DNA of 64,000 bases, taken from assembly GCF_003033885.1 (NCBI RefSeq), contig NZ_CP024081.1:5884467-5948466 (forward strand). The letters run 5' to 3'. The position numbers were made by a program, and so were the translations under genes. The DNA comes from Pseudomonas rhizophila (GTDB lineage Bacteria; Pseudomonadota; Gammaproteobacteria; Pseudomonadales; Pseudomonadaceae). Under the pieces are notes generated by a model. It was not told the DNA's origin, searched no databases, and saw only the letters and a program-made list of their open reading frames with translations. Below are positions 45,748 through 56,786 of the stretch, one piece after another; positions within the stretch are counted from its first letter, which is position 1; each line of letters starts with the position of its first letter.

Positions 45748-45985
45748 GTCTGCCTCCTCAATATCCGGCGCGAGGGTTCGCGCCTGGGTGTTTTTCGTTG
45801 TCAGGGTTGTGAGGATAGACCGCCCGATAAAGTTCATCCTGTCGATTAGCCGACCGATTTAGTAGGAAATTTCATGGTAGCTATTGAAACTCGGGTATAT
45901 GCCCACATTGCATGGAACACACCTATAGAAACGGCAGGCTTTTGCCCGTAGGAAAAGCCCCTCATGCCGTTGGAGATGCCGGCCC

Positions 45986-46987
45986 ATGAAACAGCTGTCC
46001 GAAGTGAAGTTCTCGACCCTCGACCTCGTGCCTGTGCGCGCTGATGGCAACGCTGCCCAGTCCTTGCGCAACTCGCTGGACCTGGCGCAGCACGTGGAAA
46101 AATACGGCTACACCCGCTTCTGGGTCGCCGAGCACCACAACATGGATGGCATCGCCAGCTCCGCGACGGCGGTCCTGCTGGGCTATCTGGCGGGGGGCAC
46201 TTCGACCATTCGGGTCGGCTCCGGCGGCGTGATGCTGCCCAACCATGCGCCGTTGATCATCGCCGAACAGTTCGGCACGCTCGAAAGCCTCTATCCAGGC
46301 CGTATTGATCTTGGCCTGGGGCGCGCGCCCGGGTCCGATCAGATGACTGCCCGGGCGTTGCGTCGCGAGCGCTCCGGTAGCGCGGACGATTTCCCTGAAG
46401 ACGTGGCCGAACTGATGCGCTACCTCGGCCCACGTACGCCGGATCAACGCATCATCGCCATGCCCGGCACCGGGACCAACGTGCCGGTCTGGCTGCTGGG
46501 CTCGAGCCTGTTCAGTGCGCAACTGGCCGGCGAGCGCGGCTTGCCCTACGCCTTCGCTTCCCATTTCGCACCGCGCTACATGCATGAGGCGATCCGTATT
46601 TATCGCAATCACTTCAAGCCGTCGGCGGTGCTCGACAAGCCTTACGTGATGCTCGGCGTGCCTTTGGTGGCAGCCGACACGGACGAACAGGCTGATTACC
46701 TGGCGACCTCTGTGTATCAGCGGATCCTGGCCCTGATGCGTGGCCAGAGCCTGGTGCAGCGCCCGCCTGTGGAAACCATGAACGGTCTCTGGTTGCCCCA
46801 TGAGAAAGAGGCGGTTGGTGACTTCCTGGGCCTGGCCATGGTCGGCGGCCCGCAGAAAATTCGCGCCAAGCTCGAAGTGCTGATCGAGCAAACCCAGGCC
46901 GATGAATTGATCTTCACCAGCGACCTGTATGAGCATGCTGATCGCCTGCACTCCTATGAGTTGCTGGCGCAGGTCATGAAAGGCTGA
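45986..46987 (+). CDS. LLM-class flavin-dependent oxidoreductase
   Basis: A 333-residue TIM-barrel protein of the bacterial luciferase-like family (YhbW type). Signatures are [20 protein letters not shown] (about residues 44-63), [20 protein letters not shown] and [17 protein letters not shown]. It uses reduced FMN from a partner reductase that is not encoded here, so the substrate is open. A strong hairpin follows the stop. Confidence 0.92.
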   Translation: MKQLSEVKFSTLDLVPVRADGNAAQSLRNSLDLAQHVEKYGYTRFWVAEHHNMDGIASSATAVLLGYLAGGTSTIRVGSGGVMLPNHAPLIIAEQFGTLESLYPGRIDLGLGRAPGSDQMTARALRRERSGSADDFPEDVAELMRYLGPRTPDQRIIAMPGTGTNVPVWLLGSSLFSAQLAGERGLPYAFASHFAPRYMHEAIRIYRNHFKPSAVLDKPYVMLGVPLVAADTDEQADYLATSVYQRILALMRGQSLVQRPPVETMNGLWLPHEKEAVGDFLGLAMVGGPQKIRAKLEVLIEQTQADELIFTSDLYEHADRLHSYELLAQVMKG

Positions 46988-47000
46988 TCACGCGCATAAA

Positions 47001-47024
47001 AAAGCCGACGCATGCGTCGGCTTT
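47001..47024. terminator. Bidirectional intrinsic terminator
   Basis: A perfect 24-base palindrome, AAAGCCGACGCA with TGCGTCGGCTTT, carries A and T flanks on both sides. It sits between the LLM gene (plus) and the DUF1161 gene (minus), ending both. Confidence 0.88.
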
Positions 47025-47039
47025 GACCTTCCTGAAGTA

Positions 47040-47264
47040 TCAGCCCTTCTTGTAGACGATTTCCTTCGTGCCGCCTTCGCAGGAGCCGACGACGTCTCCG
47101 TCAGTAGCCGTACCCTTATCGACAATTTCCAGCGTATAACCCGATGCACCTTTGGCATCGATTTTCGCTGCGATCTCGCTTTTCAGCTCCTCGCATGGCT
47201 TGCCGGCGGCAAACGCAGTACCCGCAAGGCTCAGCAAACCCAGGGCCAACATCAAATTTTTCAT
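47040..47264 (-). CDS. DUF1161 periplasmic protein (paralogue 2)
   Basis: A 74-residue secreted protein with signal MKNLMLALGLLSLAGTAFA, then KPCEELKSEIAAKIDAKGAS, YTLEIVDKG and VVGSCEGGTKEIVYKKG. It is about half identical to the gene at 44953-45186. The ATG at 47264 has AAGGAG eight bases upstream; the GTG three codons earlier is too near that site. Confidence 0.87.
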   Translation of the reverse strand: MKNLMLALGLLSLAGTAFAAGKPCEELKSEIAAKIDAKGASGYTLEIVDKGTATDGDVVGSCEGGTKEIVYKKG

Positions 47265-47380
47265 CGCTCGCACTCCTTGGTCGGATCAATAGGGCAGGGA
47301 TCGAACAGACATGACGCGCTTGCCAGATAGCGCATCGCCATTCCCTATGGCACTCCGCCAGCGTGCAAGTTCACAGCCCG

Positions 47381-47596
47381 TCAGCTATTGGCAATGCGGA
47401 AGCCGACTTTAATGGTCACCTGAAAGTGCGCGGCCCGGCCATTTTCGATGTGTCCGCGGGTTTCCGTGACTTCGAACCACTCCAGGTGCTTGAGGCTTTT
47501 GCTGGCTTCGGCCAGCGCATTGTTGATGGCGTCTTCGATGCTGGTGGGAGAGGAGCCGACCAGTTCGACTTTTTTGTACGTGTGGTGATCACTCAT
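47381..47596 (-). CDS. Dodecin family flavin-binding protein
   Basis: A 71-residue protein that matches dodecin, which forms a dodecameric shell and stores flavin. The family pattern is present: [38 protein letters not shown] (with the flavin-stacking tryptophan about residue 40) and [11 protein letters not shown]. It stands alone on the minus strand. Confidence 0.93.
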   Translation of the reverse strand: MSDHHTYKKVELVGSSPTSIEDAINNALAEASKSLKHLEWFEVTETRGHIENGRAAHFQVTIKVGFRIANS

Positions 47597-47752
47597 GACG
47601 TTCTCCTTGGTTGTCTTTAACAGCCTAGCAGCGAATTTTCGCCTTACGTGTGTCGCCTTTTACCGGGTGAAAGTTCAGATTTACTGCACTTTCAGAAACG
47701 GCTGGAGTCCCAATTCACACACGCCACTCAACCACTGCAGGAGAGAGCCACC

Positions 47753-48051
47753 ATGGCCAGCAATTCGTTACGTAAAGCCTCGTTGCAAAGCATGGAAGCG
47801 GAGATCGAGAGTCTGCTCAAGTCGTTGGAAAGCCTGAAGGACGACGCTTCGGACGAGTCGCGTAAGACCCTCAAGTCGCTGAAGGCAAACGCCGAAAACG
47901 CGCTGAAACATTCCCGGCATCTGCTGAGCGACGCGTATGAAGAGGTCAAGGTGAAAACCCGTGAAACCGGAATCGCCACCCGTGATTACGCTCAGGAGCA
48001 TCCTTGGACCACCGCTGGCGTCGCGGTCGGGGCCCTGGGTTTGTTGGCGGC

Positions 48052-48079
<28 letters not shown>
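47753..48079 (+). CDS. DUF883/ElaB-like membrane-anchored protein
   Basis: A 108-residue protein with a long charged helical region (about residues 10-80, heptad-like [20 protein letters not shown]) and a C-terminal membrane anchor with glycine zipper ([19 protein letters not shown]). ElaB/YqjD homologues bind stationary-phase ribosomes at the membrane; that role is by family only. The ATG at 47753 follows CAGGAGAG. Its 3' end overlaps the convergent trpI gene by 28 bp. Confidence 0.9.
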
Positions 48080-50313
<2,234 letters not shown>

Positions 50314-50314
<1 letters not shown>

Positions 50315-51126
50315 TGAGCCGCCTGCAAACCCGTTTTGCCGAACTCAAGGAACAGAACCGCGCCGCCCTGGTGACTTTCGTGACCGCTGGCGACCCGGAC
50401 TACGACACCTCGCTGGCGATCCTCAAGGGCCTGCCGGCGGCGGGTGCTGACGTGATTGAGCTGGGCATGCCGTTCACCGATCCGATGGCCGACGGCCCGG
50501 CGATCCAGTTGGCGAACATCCGCGCCTTGGGCGCACAGCAGAATCTGGCGAAAACCCTGCAGATGGTTCGCGAGTTCCGTGAAGCCAATAGCGATACGCC
50601 GCTGGTGCTGATGGGCTACTTCAATCCGATCCATCGCTACGGCGTGCAGCGTTTCATTGGCGAAGCGCTGGACTCTGGCGTGGACGGGCTGATCGTGGTG
50701 GACATGCCACCTGAGCACAACAGTGAGCTGTGCGAGCCGGCCCAGGCGGCCGGTCTGGACTTCATTCGCCTGACCACGCCGACCACCGATGACGTGCGTT
50801 TGCCGACCGTGCTCAACGGTAGTTCTGGCTTTGTGTATTACGTCTCGGTGGCCGGCGTGACCGGCGCCGGCGCCGCGACGCTGGAACATGTGGAAGAAGC
50901 CGTGACGCGCCTGCGTCGTCACACCGATCTGCCGATCAGCATTGGTTTTGGCATTCGCACGCCGGAACAAGCTGCGGCCATCGCACGGTTGGCCGACGGG
51001 GTTGTGGTCGGTTCGGCCCTGATCGACCATATCGCCAGCGCTGAGACGCCGGAGCAGGCGATCGATGGGGTGTTGAGCCTATGTGCTGCCTTGGCTGATG
51101 GGGTGCGTAAGGCGCGGATTAGCTGA
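50314..51126 (+). CDS. trpA: Tryptophan synthase alpha chain
   Basis: Splits indole-3-glycerol phosphate to indole and glyceraldehyde-3-phosphate. The 270-residue TIM barrel has [10 protein letters not shown], the catalytic glutamate in [20 protein letters not shown] (about residue 50), the aspartate in YFNPIHRYG with the following loop, and [11 protein letters not shown]. It overlaps trpB by one base and ends 26 bp before a strong hairpin. Confidence 0.98.
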
Positions 51127-51151
51127 TTGCCTGATTGAGTCTGCCAGTAAT

Positions 51152-51189
51152 AAAAAGGGGTTCAGAACCGAGTTCTGAACCCCTTTTTG
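51152..51189. terminator. Bidirectional intrinsic terminator
   Basis: AAAAAGGGGTTCAGAAC (51152-51168) pairs with its complement at 51172-51188 around a CGA loop, with T-tracts on both strands. It ends trpBA (plus) and the DUF4105 operon (minus), whose last stop codon lies three bases beyond. Confidence 0.92.
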
Positions 51190-51192
51190 GCT

Positions 51193-53154
51193 TCAAGGCA
51201 ACTCCAACCCGCCACCCGCCTTGTGCAGCTTACGCAAATGCTCGCCTATCTCTTTGACGTTAGCCTCACTGGCACTGATTTCTGCCGCGCGGCTTGGCTC
51301 AAGCAAGGCCCTGACTTCCTTATCCAAATCCCCTGTCAGTGTTTGAAGCTGTTTCTGACGCAAGCTGCTTTCGGATTCCAGTCGCTGCCATTCGCTGGGC
51401 TGCGGTAGCCCGTAACCGCTGCTGCCCAGCAACTCGGCGGGGCGGCTCAGGAAACCGCTGTTGGCGAGGATCTGCTGCAGTGTCGCGTTGGCCCTTTCCA
51501 TGCCGCCGTTCTGTAATTCACGGGCACCGAGGTAGCGCTGCTTGACCTCATCCTGGGCCAATAACAGTTGTCGGCGATAGCTGGCCTGTTCCAGCAGGAG
51601 TAACGCCGCGCTGGTGCGCAGGTCGGCCCGTTCAAACCATGGCCGGCGTTCTGCGGCGCTCAGGGCCAGCCAGTCTTCCACGTTTTGTTGCTTGATCGGC
51701 AAGTGTTTCTTCAGCACTTCGAACATGGCCTGATACCGCTCCCGGAATGAGTCGAAGCGGTAGCCCAGGCGCAAGGCTTCCTTGGGATCATCGAGCACGC
51801 TGGTATCCGCCAGACCTCGCCCCTTGAGCACTTCCAGCAAACCGTTGGGCATGATGCTGTCCAACCCCTTGAGCTGCGCATTGTTGCTGCCGCTGCGCAG
51901 CAATTTCAGGCTTTCCACCGCGCAATTGTTGGACAGGAAGTAATAGTTGCCGTCATAGCTCCAGTGCATTTCGGCGGCGTGTTCAACCGTGTCCTCGATC
52001 TCGGACCGTGTCAGGTTCAGCGGCACCGAGGCCAGGCTGCGCAGTTCGGTCTTGGTGTATTCATCGATGACCTGGGCCAGCGGCAGTACGAACAGGCGCG
52101 ACGGGTATTTGCCCACCAGGCCATCCCAGCTCGACAGCTGCACATCGCCCACGAAGGCGCGGTATGACAGCACCAGGTGTTGATCCAGATCCAGCCGGCA
52201 ATCCGGCCCACGGGGGCGGTCCGGCGCGCAGATCACCAGCCGCAGCATGCTGTGGCCCCAGCGGCTGACCCAGTTCTGGTTGGCTTCGGCCAAGAGGTAA
52301 TCGATGGCGTAGACCCGCTCTGGATCAACCTTGCCCAGTGGCGTCTTGGCAAAGTCGTTGCCGGCGTTGAGGAACGCGAATGACGGGGCGCAGGTATTCT
52401 TGGCGGCGGGGGCCCAGCCAAAGTGTTCCTGATAATAGCGATACAGTGCTGGCCGTCGGCAGGCGTAACTCGGGTCCAGGAGAAAGTACTCCATGTTGAC
52501 CGCGACGAACTCCTTGGGGCTGCTCGTTTCGTAGATGTCCGGGCTGCGGGCGACCTGGCGATTATGCTGTTCCCGTTCACCACGACGGCCGACGTATTGC
52601 GGCCAGCCGGCGAGGTCCAGCAAGCGGGGATCATCACTGAGGGTGAAGCGGCGGTCGTTCTGGCCCCGGCATTCATCGGGAAGGCCGATCAGCCCGGCGC
52701 TGCTGGTGCGTCGGGTGCAGCGTTGGATCAGCGCGCGTTCGGCGTTTGGCCATAAACGCGAGCGATCATAAATGTGGGTCAGTTCATGCAGGACCGTGGC
52801 GAGCATTTCCCGCCGCACGGTGCCGTGGGGCCGATGGGTCTTTTGCGTGGCGGCACTGCCGTCGGTGAGGCTGTCGAGCAGGTTGCGATTGAGGTCCAAC
52901 TGCGACACCAGCGAGGCCTGGCCGTAGGCGTTGGCGGGCATCCGGTCGGTCCAGCCCACATTGATGCGTCGGTCCAGCTGTTCGATGAATCGCGGCGGCA
53001 GGGCCTGCATCGCTTCATCGAGCAGCGCCTGGCTGGCCTGCTGTTGCGCCGGGGTCAGTCCTTCGTCGTTAAGGTGCAGTTGCAGGCCGGCCTGGGCGGT
53101 GCTGCTCAAGAGCAGCACGACCCCGGCCGTCAGCCAGACGGCGAACGGCCTCAC
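51193..53154 (-). CDS. DUF4105-domain envelope protein
   Basis: A 653-residue protein with a Sec signal peptide (AVWLTAGVVLLLSSTAQA). An N-terminal region contains LATVLHELTHIYDRSRLWPN (HExxH-like, about residues 118-137), suggestive of a metallopeptidase. The central DUF4105 core has NWVSRWGHSMLRLVIC and YYFLSNNCAVESLKLL (about 295-415). The C-terminal ~150 residues are helical. It starts with GTG at 53154, overlapping the DUF2388 stop in GTGA, so the two are coupled. It is probably periplasmic; the role is unknown. Confidence 0.88.
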   Translation of the reverse strand: MRPFAVWLTAGVVLLLSSTAQAGLQLHLNDEGLTPAQQQASQALLDEAMQALPPRFIEQLDRRINVGWTDRMPANAYGQASLVSQLDLNRNLLDSLTDGSAATQKTHRPHGTVRREMLATVLHELTHIYDRSRLWPNAERALIQRCTRRTSSAGLIGLPDECRGQNDRRFTLSDDPRLLDLAGWPQYVGRRGEREQHNRQVARSPDIYETSSPKEFVAVNMEYFLLDPSYACRRPALYRYYQEHFGWAPAAKNTCAPSFAFLNAGNDFAKTPLGKVDPERVYAIDYLLAEANQNWVSRWGHSMLRLVICAPDRPRGPDCRLDLDQHLVLSYRAFVGDVQLSSWDGLVGKYPSRLFVLPLAQVIDEYTKTELRSLASVPLNLTRSEIEDTVEHAAEMHWSYDGNYYFLSNNCAVESLKLLRSGSNNAQLKGLDSIMPNGLLEVLKGRGLADTSVLDDPKEALRLGYRFDSFRERYQAMFEVLKKHLPIKQQNVEDWLALSAAERRPWFERADLRTSAALLLLEQASYRRQLLLAQDEVKQRYLGARELQNGGMERANATLQQILANSGFLSRPAELLGSSGYGLPQPSEWQRLESESSLRQKQLQTLTGDLDKEVRALLEPSRAAEISASEANVKEIGEHLRKLHKAGGGLELP

Positions 53155-53471
53155 AATGCGAGGATGGCTTCGGCGAGAACCTGGTCACTGGCGTCGCGGG
53201 CTTCCGGTACGCGGGTGCGCAAGGTGTCGAAGGCGGCCTCGAGGTGAGCGCCACGAATTTCCCCGTTACTGGCGACGAAACTGGCCGCATCGTCATGGGC
53301 TTCACGAACGATTTTCGAGTCACGGATGGATGTGGTGGTGTCGGAGGTGAAATCGATCGTGCGCTGGGAGGCGCGAACGACGATGTTACTGGTGGCTACC
53401 AGGGTTTGTGCCTGGGCCACATCGGCCAACACCAGCAGGCCTAGGGTGGCAGCAATCAGCGGGCTACGCAT
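53151..53471 (-). CDS. DUF2388 protein (paralogue 1)
   Basis: A 106-residue secreted protein. Signal peptide (LIAATLGLLVLADVAQA) is followed by the DUF2388 pattern: SNIVVRASQRTIDFTSDTTT, then the core REAHDDAASFVASNGEIRGA and a helical end (LAEAILAL). It overlaps the DUF4105 gene by four bases and follows paralogue 2 by 26 bp. It has no cysteines. Function unknown. Confidence 0.87.
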   Translation of the reverse strand: MRSPLIAATLGLLVLADVAQAQTLVATSNIVVRASQRTIDFTSDTTTSIRDSKIVREAHDDAASFVASNGEIRGAHLEAAFDTLRTRVPEARDASDQVLAEAILAL

Positions 53472-53497
53472 GGAACGACTCCGAAGAATAAAGATAA

Positions 53498-53806
53498 CTA
53501 TTGGACGAGAATTGCCTGTGCCAGTTCAAGGTCGCTGACGTGAAGTTTTGGTTGGGTCCGGTGTAGATAATCCAGGGCCGACTCCAGTTGCGCACCTCTC
53601 AACTGCCCATCGCTGGCAACGAATGCCGCAGCGTCATCGTGGGCGGCGGCGATCAGTTTATGGTCGAAGGGCGCGGAGGTCACCATGCTCGTGGCATAGC
53701 CGCTGATCACGACTTGCTGGGTGGAGACATCGAAAGCATGGGCCGGAACGGACCAGCATAAAGCGCTGAAGAAAAAAGCGAGGGACAGATCTGAGTAGAA
53801 ACGCAT
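53498..53806 (-). CDS. DUF2388 protein (paralogue 2)
   Basis: A 102-residue secreted protein with signal MRFYSDLSLAFFFSALCWSV (cut near AHA-FD). Core: AAAHDDAAAFVASDGQLRGA, then LESALDYLHRTQPKLHVSD. The N-terminal strand region differs from that of the other two copies (VISGYATSMVTSAPFDHKL). The start at 53806 begins the signal; 27 earlier in-frame codons do not look like coding sequence. Confidence 0.84.
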   Translation of the reverse strand: MRFYSDLSLAFFFSALCWSVPAHAFDVSTQQVVISGYATSMVTSAPFDHKLIAAAHDDAAAFVASDGQLRGAQLESALDYLHRTQPKLHVSDLELAQAILVQ

Positions 53807-53914
53807 GGGACTCGACTGTTGATGGTGAGTCCGAAGGCTAGCGCAAACCACTGCGCCAGAGCCAGCGCTGAAACATCGGAACACCATTGGCGTCCCGATG
53901 TTTCATGTCTGGAA

Positions 53915-54232
53915 TCAGATCACCAGGATGGCTTGGGCCAGCTGCGCGTCGGAGGCGTTCAACTGCGGCGCCTGCTGACGGATGTAATCCAGAGCGCTTT
54001 CCAGTTTCACACCGCGGATGGCGCCGTTGCTGGCGACGAAACTGGCCGCATCGTCACGAGCGGCCAGGACAATTTTGTCGTCGCGAAACGACGAAGTGAT
54101 ATCGGACGTTGCGTCGGAAGTGGCCTTGAGCGCACCCACGAGGGAGTCGGTGGTGACGATAAAACTACTGGCATTGGAGTGTGCGGCTACGGCCAGCAGG
54201 GCGGCGGCGCTGAGCAGACGAAGACGGATCAT
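53915..54232 (-). CDS. DUF2388 protein (paralogue 3)
   Basis: A 105-residue secreted protein with signal MIRLRLLSAAALLAVAAHSN followed by ASSFIVTTDSLVGALKATSD and the core LAARDDAASFVASNGAIRGV, then LESALDYIRQQAPQLNASD. The ATG at 54232 follows AAGGAG. It is the first gene of the three-DUF2388/DUF4105 set transcribed to the left. Confidence 0.86.
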   Translation of the reverse strand: MIRLRLLSAAALLAVAAHSNASSFIVTTDSLVGALKATSDATSDITSSFRDDKIVLAARDDAASFVASNGAIRGVKLESALDYIRQQAPQLNASDAQLAQAILVI

Positions 54233-54470
54233 GATGAAACTCCTTGAATAATGAAGTGGTGCCGGTGCGTGTAGCTGGAAGAGAAGACGCATGCTCGACC
54301 CGCTTCGCCACGTTCGTTTCGATATTAGGTCAGAACGAGGTGGATGACAGCTTGGCCATTGGCAATTTCCACGCTTCTACAACAGCTCGATAAAACTGTA
54401 CTGGTTATTTTCTAACTATTCTTAACTGTGCAGGTGCGTGGTTTTTGGCAAAACCAGGCCTCTGAAACGA

Positions 54471-54504
54471 CAAGACCCGTCGCGGTTTCCCGCGACGGGT
54501 CTTG
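54471..54504. terminator. Strong hairpin after the DUF1127 gene
   Basis: CAAGACCCGTCGCG (54471-54484) pairs perfectly with CGCGACGGGTCTTG (54491-54504) around a six-base loop. On the minus strand it follows the DUF1127 stop by about 56 bases. The T-tract is weak on that side and better on the plus strand (TTTGTT). Confidence 0.8.
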
Positions 54505-54560
54505 TTTGTTCAATTCGGTGCTGGCGGTGGACCCGGTGGGTCAGGGCCAGCGACGCTGAG

Positions 54561-54776
54561 TTAGCGCCAGAACGGCTTGCTCAGCTCTTCGTAGCGTTGT
54601 GCTTCGCTGATACCGGCGTCAGCCAGCAGGCGTGCATCCAGACGGGCCAGTTGGTGGCGGCTGGCGATGCGGCGCTGCCACAACATCAGGTTAGCGATAA
54701 CGCGAAGAGGCAGGGAAGCCTGGTTTTTTTCAGCTTTGTCTTCGAAGAACAGCTCGGAACTGAGTGTACGTTCCAT
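54561..54776 (-). CDS. DUF1127 small protein
   Basis: A 71-residue basic protein of the DUF1127 family: a variable N-terminus followed by LMLWQRRIASRHQLARLDAR and LLADAGISEAQRYEELSKPFW. DUF1127 proteins in other proteobacteria act in phosphate, RNA or stress-related control, but the role here is open. The ATG at 54776 has AAGGA eight bases upstream; the ATG at 54785 overlaps that site. The upstream region is rich in dyads. Confidence 0.87.
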   Translation of the reverse strand: MERTLSSELFFEDKAEKNQASLPLRVIANLMLWQRRIASRHQLARLDARLLADAGISEAQRYEELSKPFWR

Positions 54777-54849
54777 GGTTGACATCCTTCCGCTTATGGC
54801 GGGATTAGGTAGTGGTTTAACTGGTGCCCATGATCCTCTCGTTTGGCCA

Positions 54850-54886
54850 GTCTCTCTAGATACAGTTCACCTGTAATGTGAGAGAC
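54850..54886. promoter_or_regulatory. Interrupted dyad upstream of the DUF1127 gene
   Basis: GTCTCTC (54850-54856) with GAGAGAC (54880-54886), and ACAG (54862-54865) with CTGT (54871-54874), are nested inverted repeats sharing one centre at 54868. The symmetry suggests a dimer binding site. It lies 74 bp upstream of the start. Confidence 0.6.
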
Positions 54887-54928
54887 CAGTTAACTGTTAA
54901 ACGGTGGTGTACTGGTCGATATTGAGGC

Positions 54929-55067
54929 AACTGTACCTGTGTGCACTATTTTCGTGCGTTTTTGCTGTGAAAGCGGAGATGTGTAGGAGTTTGCTGTAGG
55001 AAATCACAGGTACAGTAGTACAGTTTTTGTGGTTTGTGGGCTGAAAGCGATGGCCAGTGAAAACTGT
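54929..55067. promoter_or_regulatory. Cluster of CTGTA/TACAG half-sites
   Basis: ACTGTACCTGTG (54930-54941) and CACAGGTACAGT (55005-55016) are perfect 12-bp inverted repeats 63 bp apart. Further half-sites are TACAGT at 55018-55023 and ACTGTA at 55062-55067. Spaced sites of this kind are typical of MocR/GntR-type regulators, but no such gene is in the window. No open frame is supported in 54786-55094. Confidence 0.55.
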
Positions 55068-55094
55068 ATTTGCTGCCAGGGTGATCCAGCTGTA

Positions 55095-56588
55095 TTAAAC
55101 CGCCAGCATCTGCCCGGTCTCTTCCAGATTCAGGTGCCAACTCAGTGCATCGCGCAGGATGTGCGGTGTATGTCCGCCCAAGGCGCACGCCGCTTCAAAA
55201 TACTCGTTCAATGCCTGGCGATAGGACGGATGCACGCAATTGTCGATGACCACCCGCGCCCGCTCCCTTGGCGCCAGGCCACGCAGGTCGGCCAGGCCAA
55301 TCTCCGTCACCAGGATGTCGACATCGTGCTCGGTATGGTCCACGTGGCTGACCATCGGCACGACACTGGAAATTGCGCCGCCCTTGGCGATCGACTTGGT
55401 CACGAAAATCGCCAGATGTGCATTACGCGCAAAGTCCCCCGAGCCGCCTATCCCATTCATCATCCGCGTGCCGCAGACATGGGTGGAGTTGACGTTGCCG
55501 TAGAGGTCGAACTCCAGTGCCGTATTGATGGCGATGATGCCAAGGCGGCGTACCACCTCGGGGTGGTTGGAAATTTCCTGGGGGCGCAGGACCAGCTTGT
55601 CCTTGTACTTCTCCAGATTGCCGAATACGTCGGCATTGCGCCGGCCCGACAGCGTAATGGAGCTGCCAGAGGCGAAGCTCAGTTTGCCGGCGTCGATAAG
55701 GTCGAATGTAGAGTCCTGCAGGACCTCTGAATACATGGTCAAGTCTTCGAATGGGGAGTCGATCAGCCCGCACATCACGGCATTGGCGATGTTGCCGATC
55801 CCGGCCTGTAATGGACCGAGTTTATTGGTCATGCGCCCGGCGGCGACTTCCTGTTTGAAGAAGCCGATCAAATGATCGGCAATGGCCTGGGTGTCGCTGT
55901 CCGGCGGCATGACTGTCGAAGGCGAATCCGGCTGATTGGTGATGACAATGGCGGCGATTTTTTCCGGCGGTATCGGGATGGCGGTGCTGCCGATACGGTC
56001 GTCGACCTTCACCAAGGGAATCGGTGTGCGGGTCGGGCGATAGGTCGGGATATAGATGTCATGCAACCCTTCCAGATCAGGGTTGTGGGCCAGGTTGATT
56101 TCAACAATGACCTGCCTGGCGAAAATAGCGAAGCTGGCCGAGTTGCCCACCGAGGTGGTGGGCACGATATGGCCCTGCTCGGTAATGGCCACGGCTTCGA
56201 TCACTGCAATGTCCGGCAACTTGAGCTGGGCGTTACGCAATTGCTCGACGGTTTCCGACAGGTGCTGGTCGATGAACATCACCTCGCCAGCGTTGATCGC
56301 CTTGCGCAACGTGCTGTCGACCTGGAATGGCATGCGCCGGGCCAGTACGCCGGCTTCGGTGAGTTCCTTGTCGAGGTCGTTCCCCAGGCTCGCACCGGTC
56401 ATCAGACTGATTTTCAGTGGCGTGACCTTGGCGCGCTCAGCCAGGGCGTGGGGCACTGCTTTCGCTTCTCCGGCGCGGGTGAAACCGCTCATGCCGACGG
56501 TCATGCCGTCCTGAATCAGCAAGGCTGCTTCTGCAGCGCTCATCACTTTGTTCAACAACGAGGGCAGGCGGATGCGATCACGGTACAT
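55095..56588 (-). CDS. Acetyl-CoA hydrolase/CoA-transferase family protein
   Basis: A 497-residue member of the Cat1/AarC-like family (succinyl-CoA:acetate CoA-transferase or acetyl-CoA hydrolase). It starts RIRLPSLLNKVMSAAEAA and has MTVGMSGFTRAGEAKAVP (about residues 29-46), the catalytic glutamate in DLTMYSEVLQDS (about 289), and the oxyanion/CoA region MNGIGGSGDFARNAHLAIF (about 379-397). Family members move CoA between acetate, succinate or propionate. The start codon has only a weak ribosome site. It is a single gene. Confidence 0.88.
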   Translation of the reverse strand: MYRDRIRLPSLLNKVMSAAEAALLIQDGMTVGMSGFTRAGEAKAVPHALAERAKVTPLKISLMTGASLGNDLDKELTEAGVLARRMPFQVDSTLRKAINAGEVMFIDQHLSETVEQLRNAQLKLPDIAVIEAVAITEQGHIVPTTSVGNSASFAIFARQVIVEINLAHNPDLEGLHDIYIPTYRPTRTPIPLVKVDDRIGSTAIPIPPEKIAAIVITNQPDSPSTVMPPDSDTQAIADHLIGFFKQEVAAGRMTNKLGPLQAGIGNIANAVMCGLIDSPFEDLTMYSEVLQDSTFDLIDAGKLSFASGSSITLSGRRNADVFGNLEKYKDKLVLRPQEISNHPEVVRRLGIIAINTALEFDLYGNVNSTHVCGTRMMNGIGGSGDFARNAHLAIFVTKSIAKGGAISSVVPMVSHVDHTEHDVDILVTEIGLADLRGLAPRERARVVIDNCVHPSYRQALNEYFEAACALGGHTPHILRDALSWHLNLEETGQMLAV

Positions 56589-56743
56589 GGGTGGTTATCT
56601 CGGGCTGGAAGCTGGATGCGCAGTCTAGTGAATTCGCGCCGTGCCCGACCCGCTACAAAAGTCGCATTTAAGGCGTCTATTACGGGCGTTTCAGGCAAAA
56701 CATTATTACCGGATCGGTAACGTTCGGCCTTGATACAAATCAA

Positions 56744-56767
56744 AACGCCCCGACAAGTCGGGGCGTT
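56744..56767 (-). terminator. Intrinsic terminator of the pnt operon
   Basis: AACGCCCCGAC and GTCGGGGCGTT pair around an AA loop. On the minus strand the stem is followed by TTTGATTT. It lies 20 bp after the pntB stop. Confidence 0.88.
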
Positions 56768-56786
56768 AGTGGCGAAGCAGTGAGCG

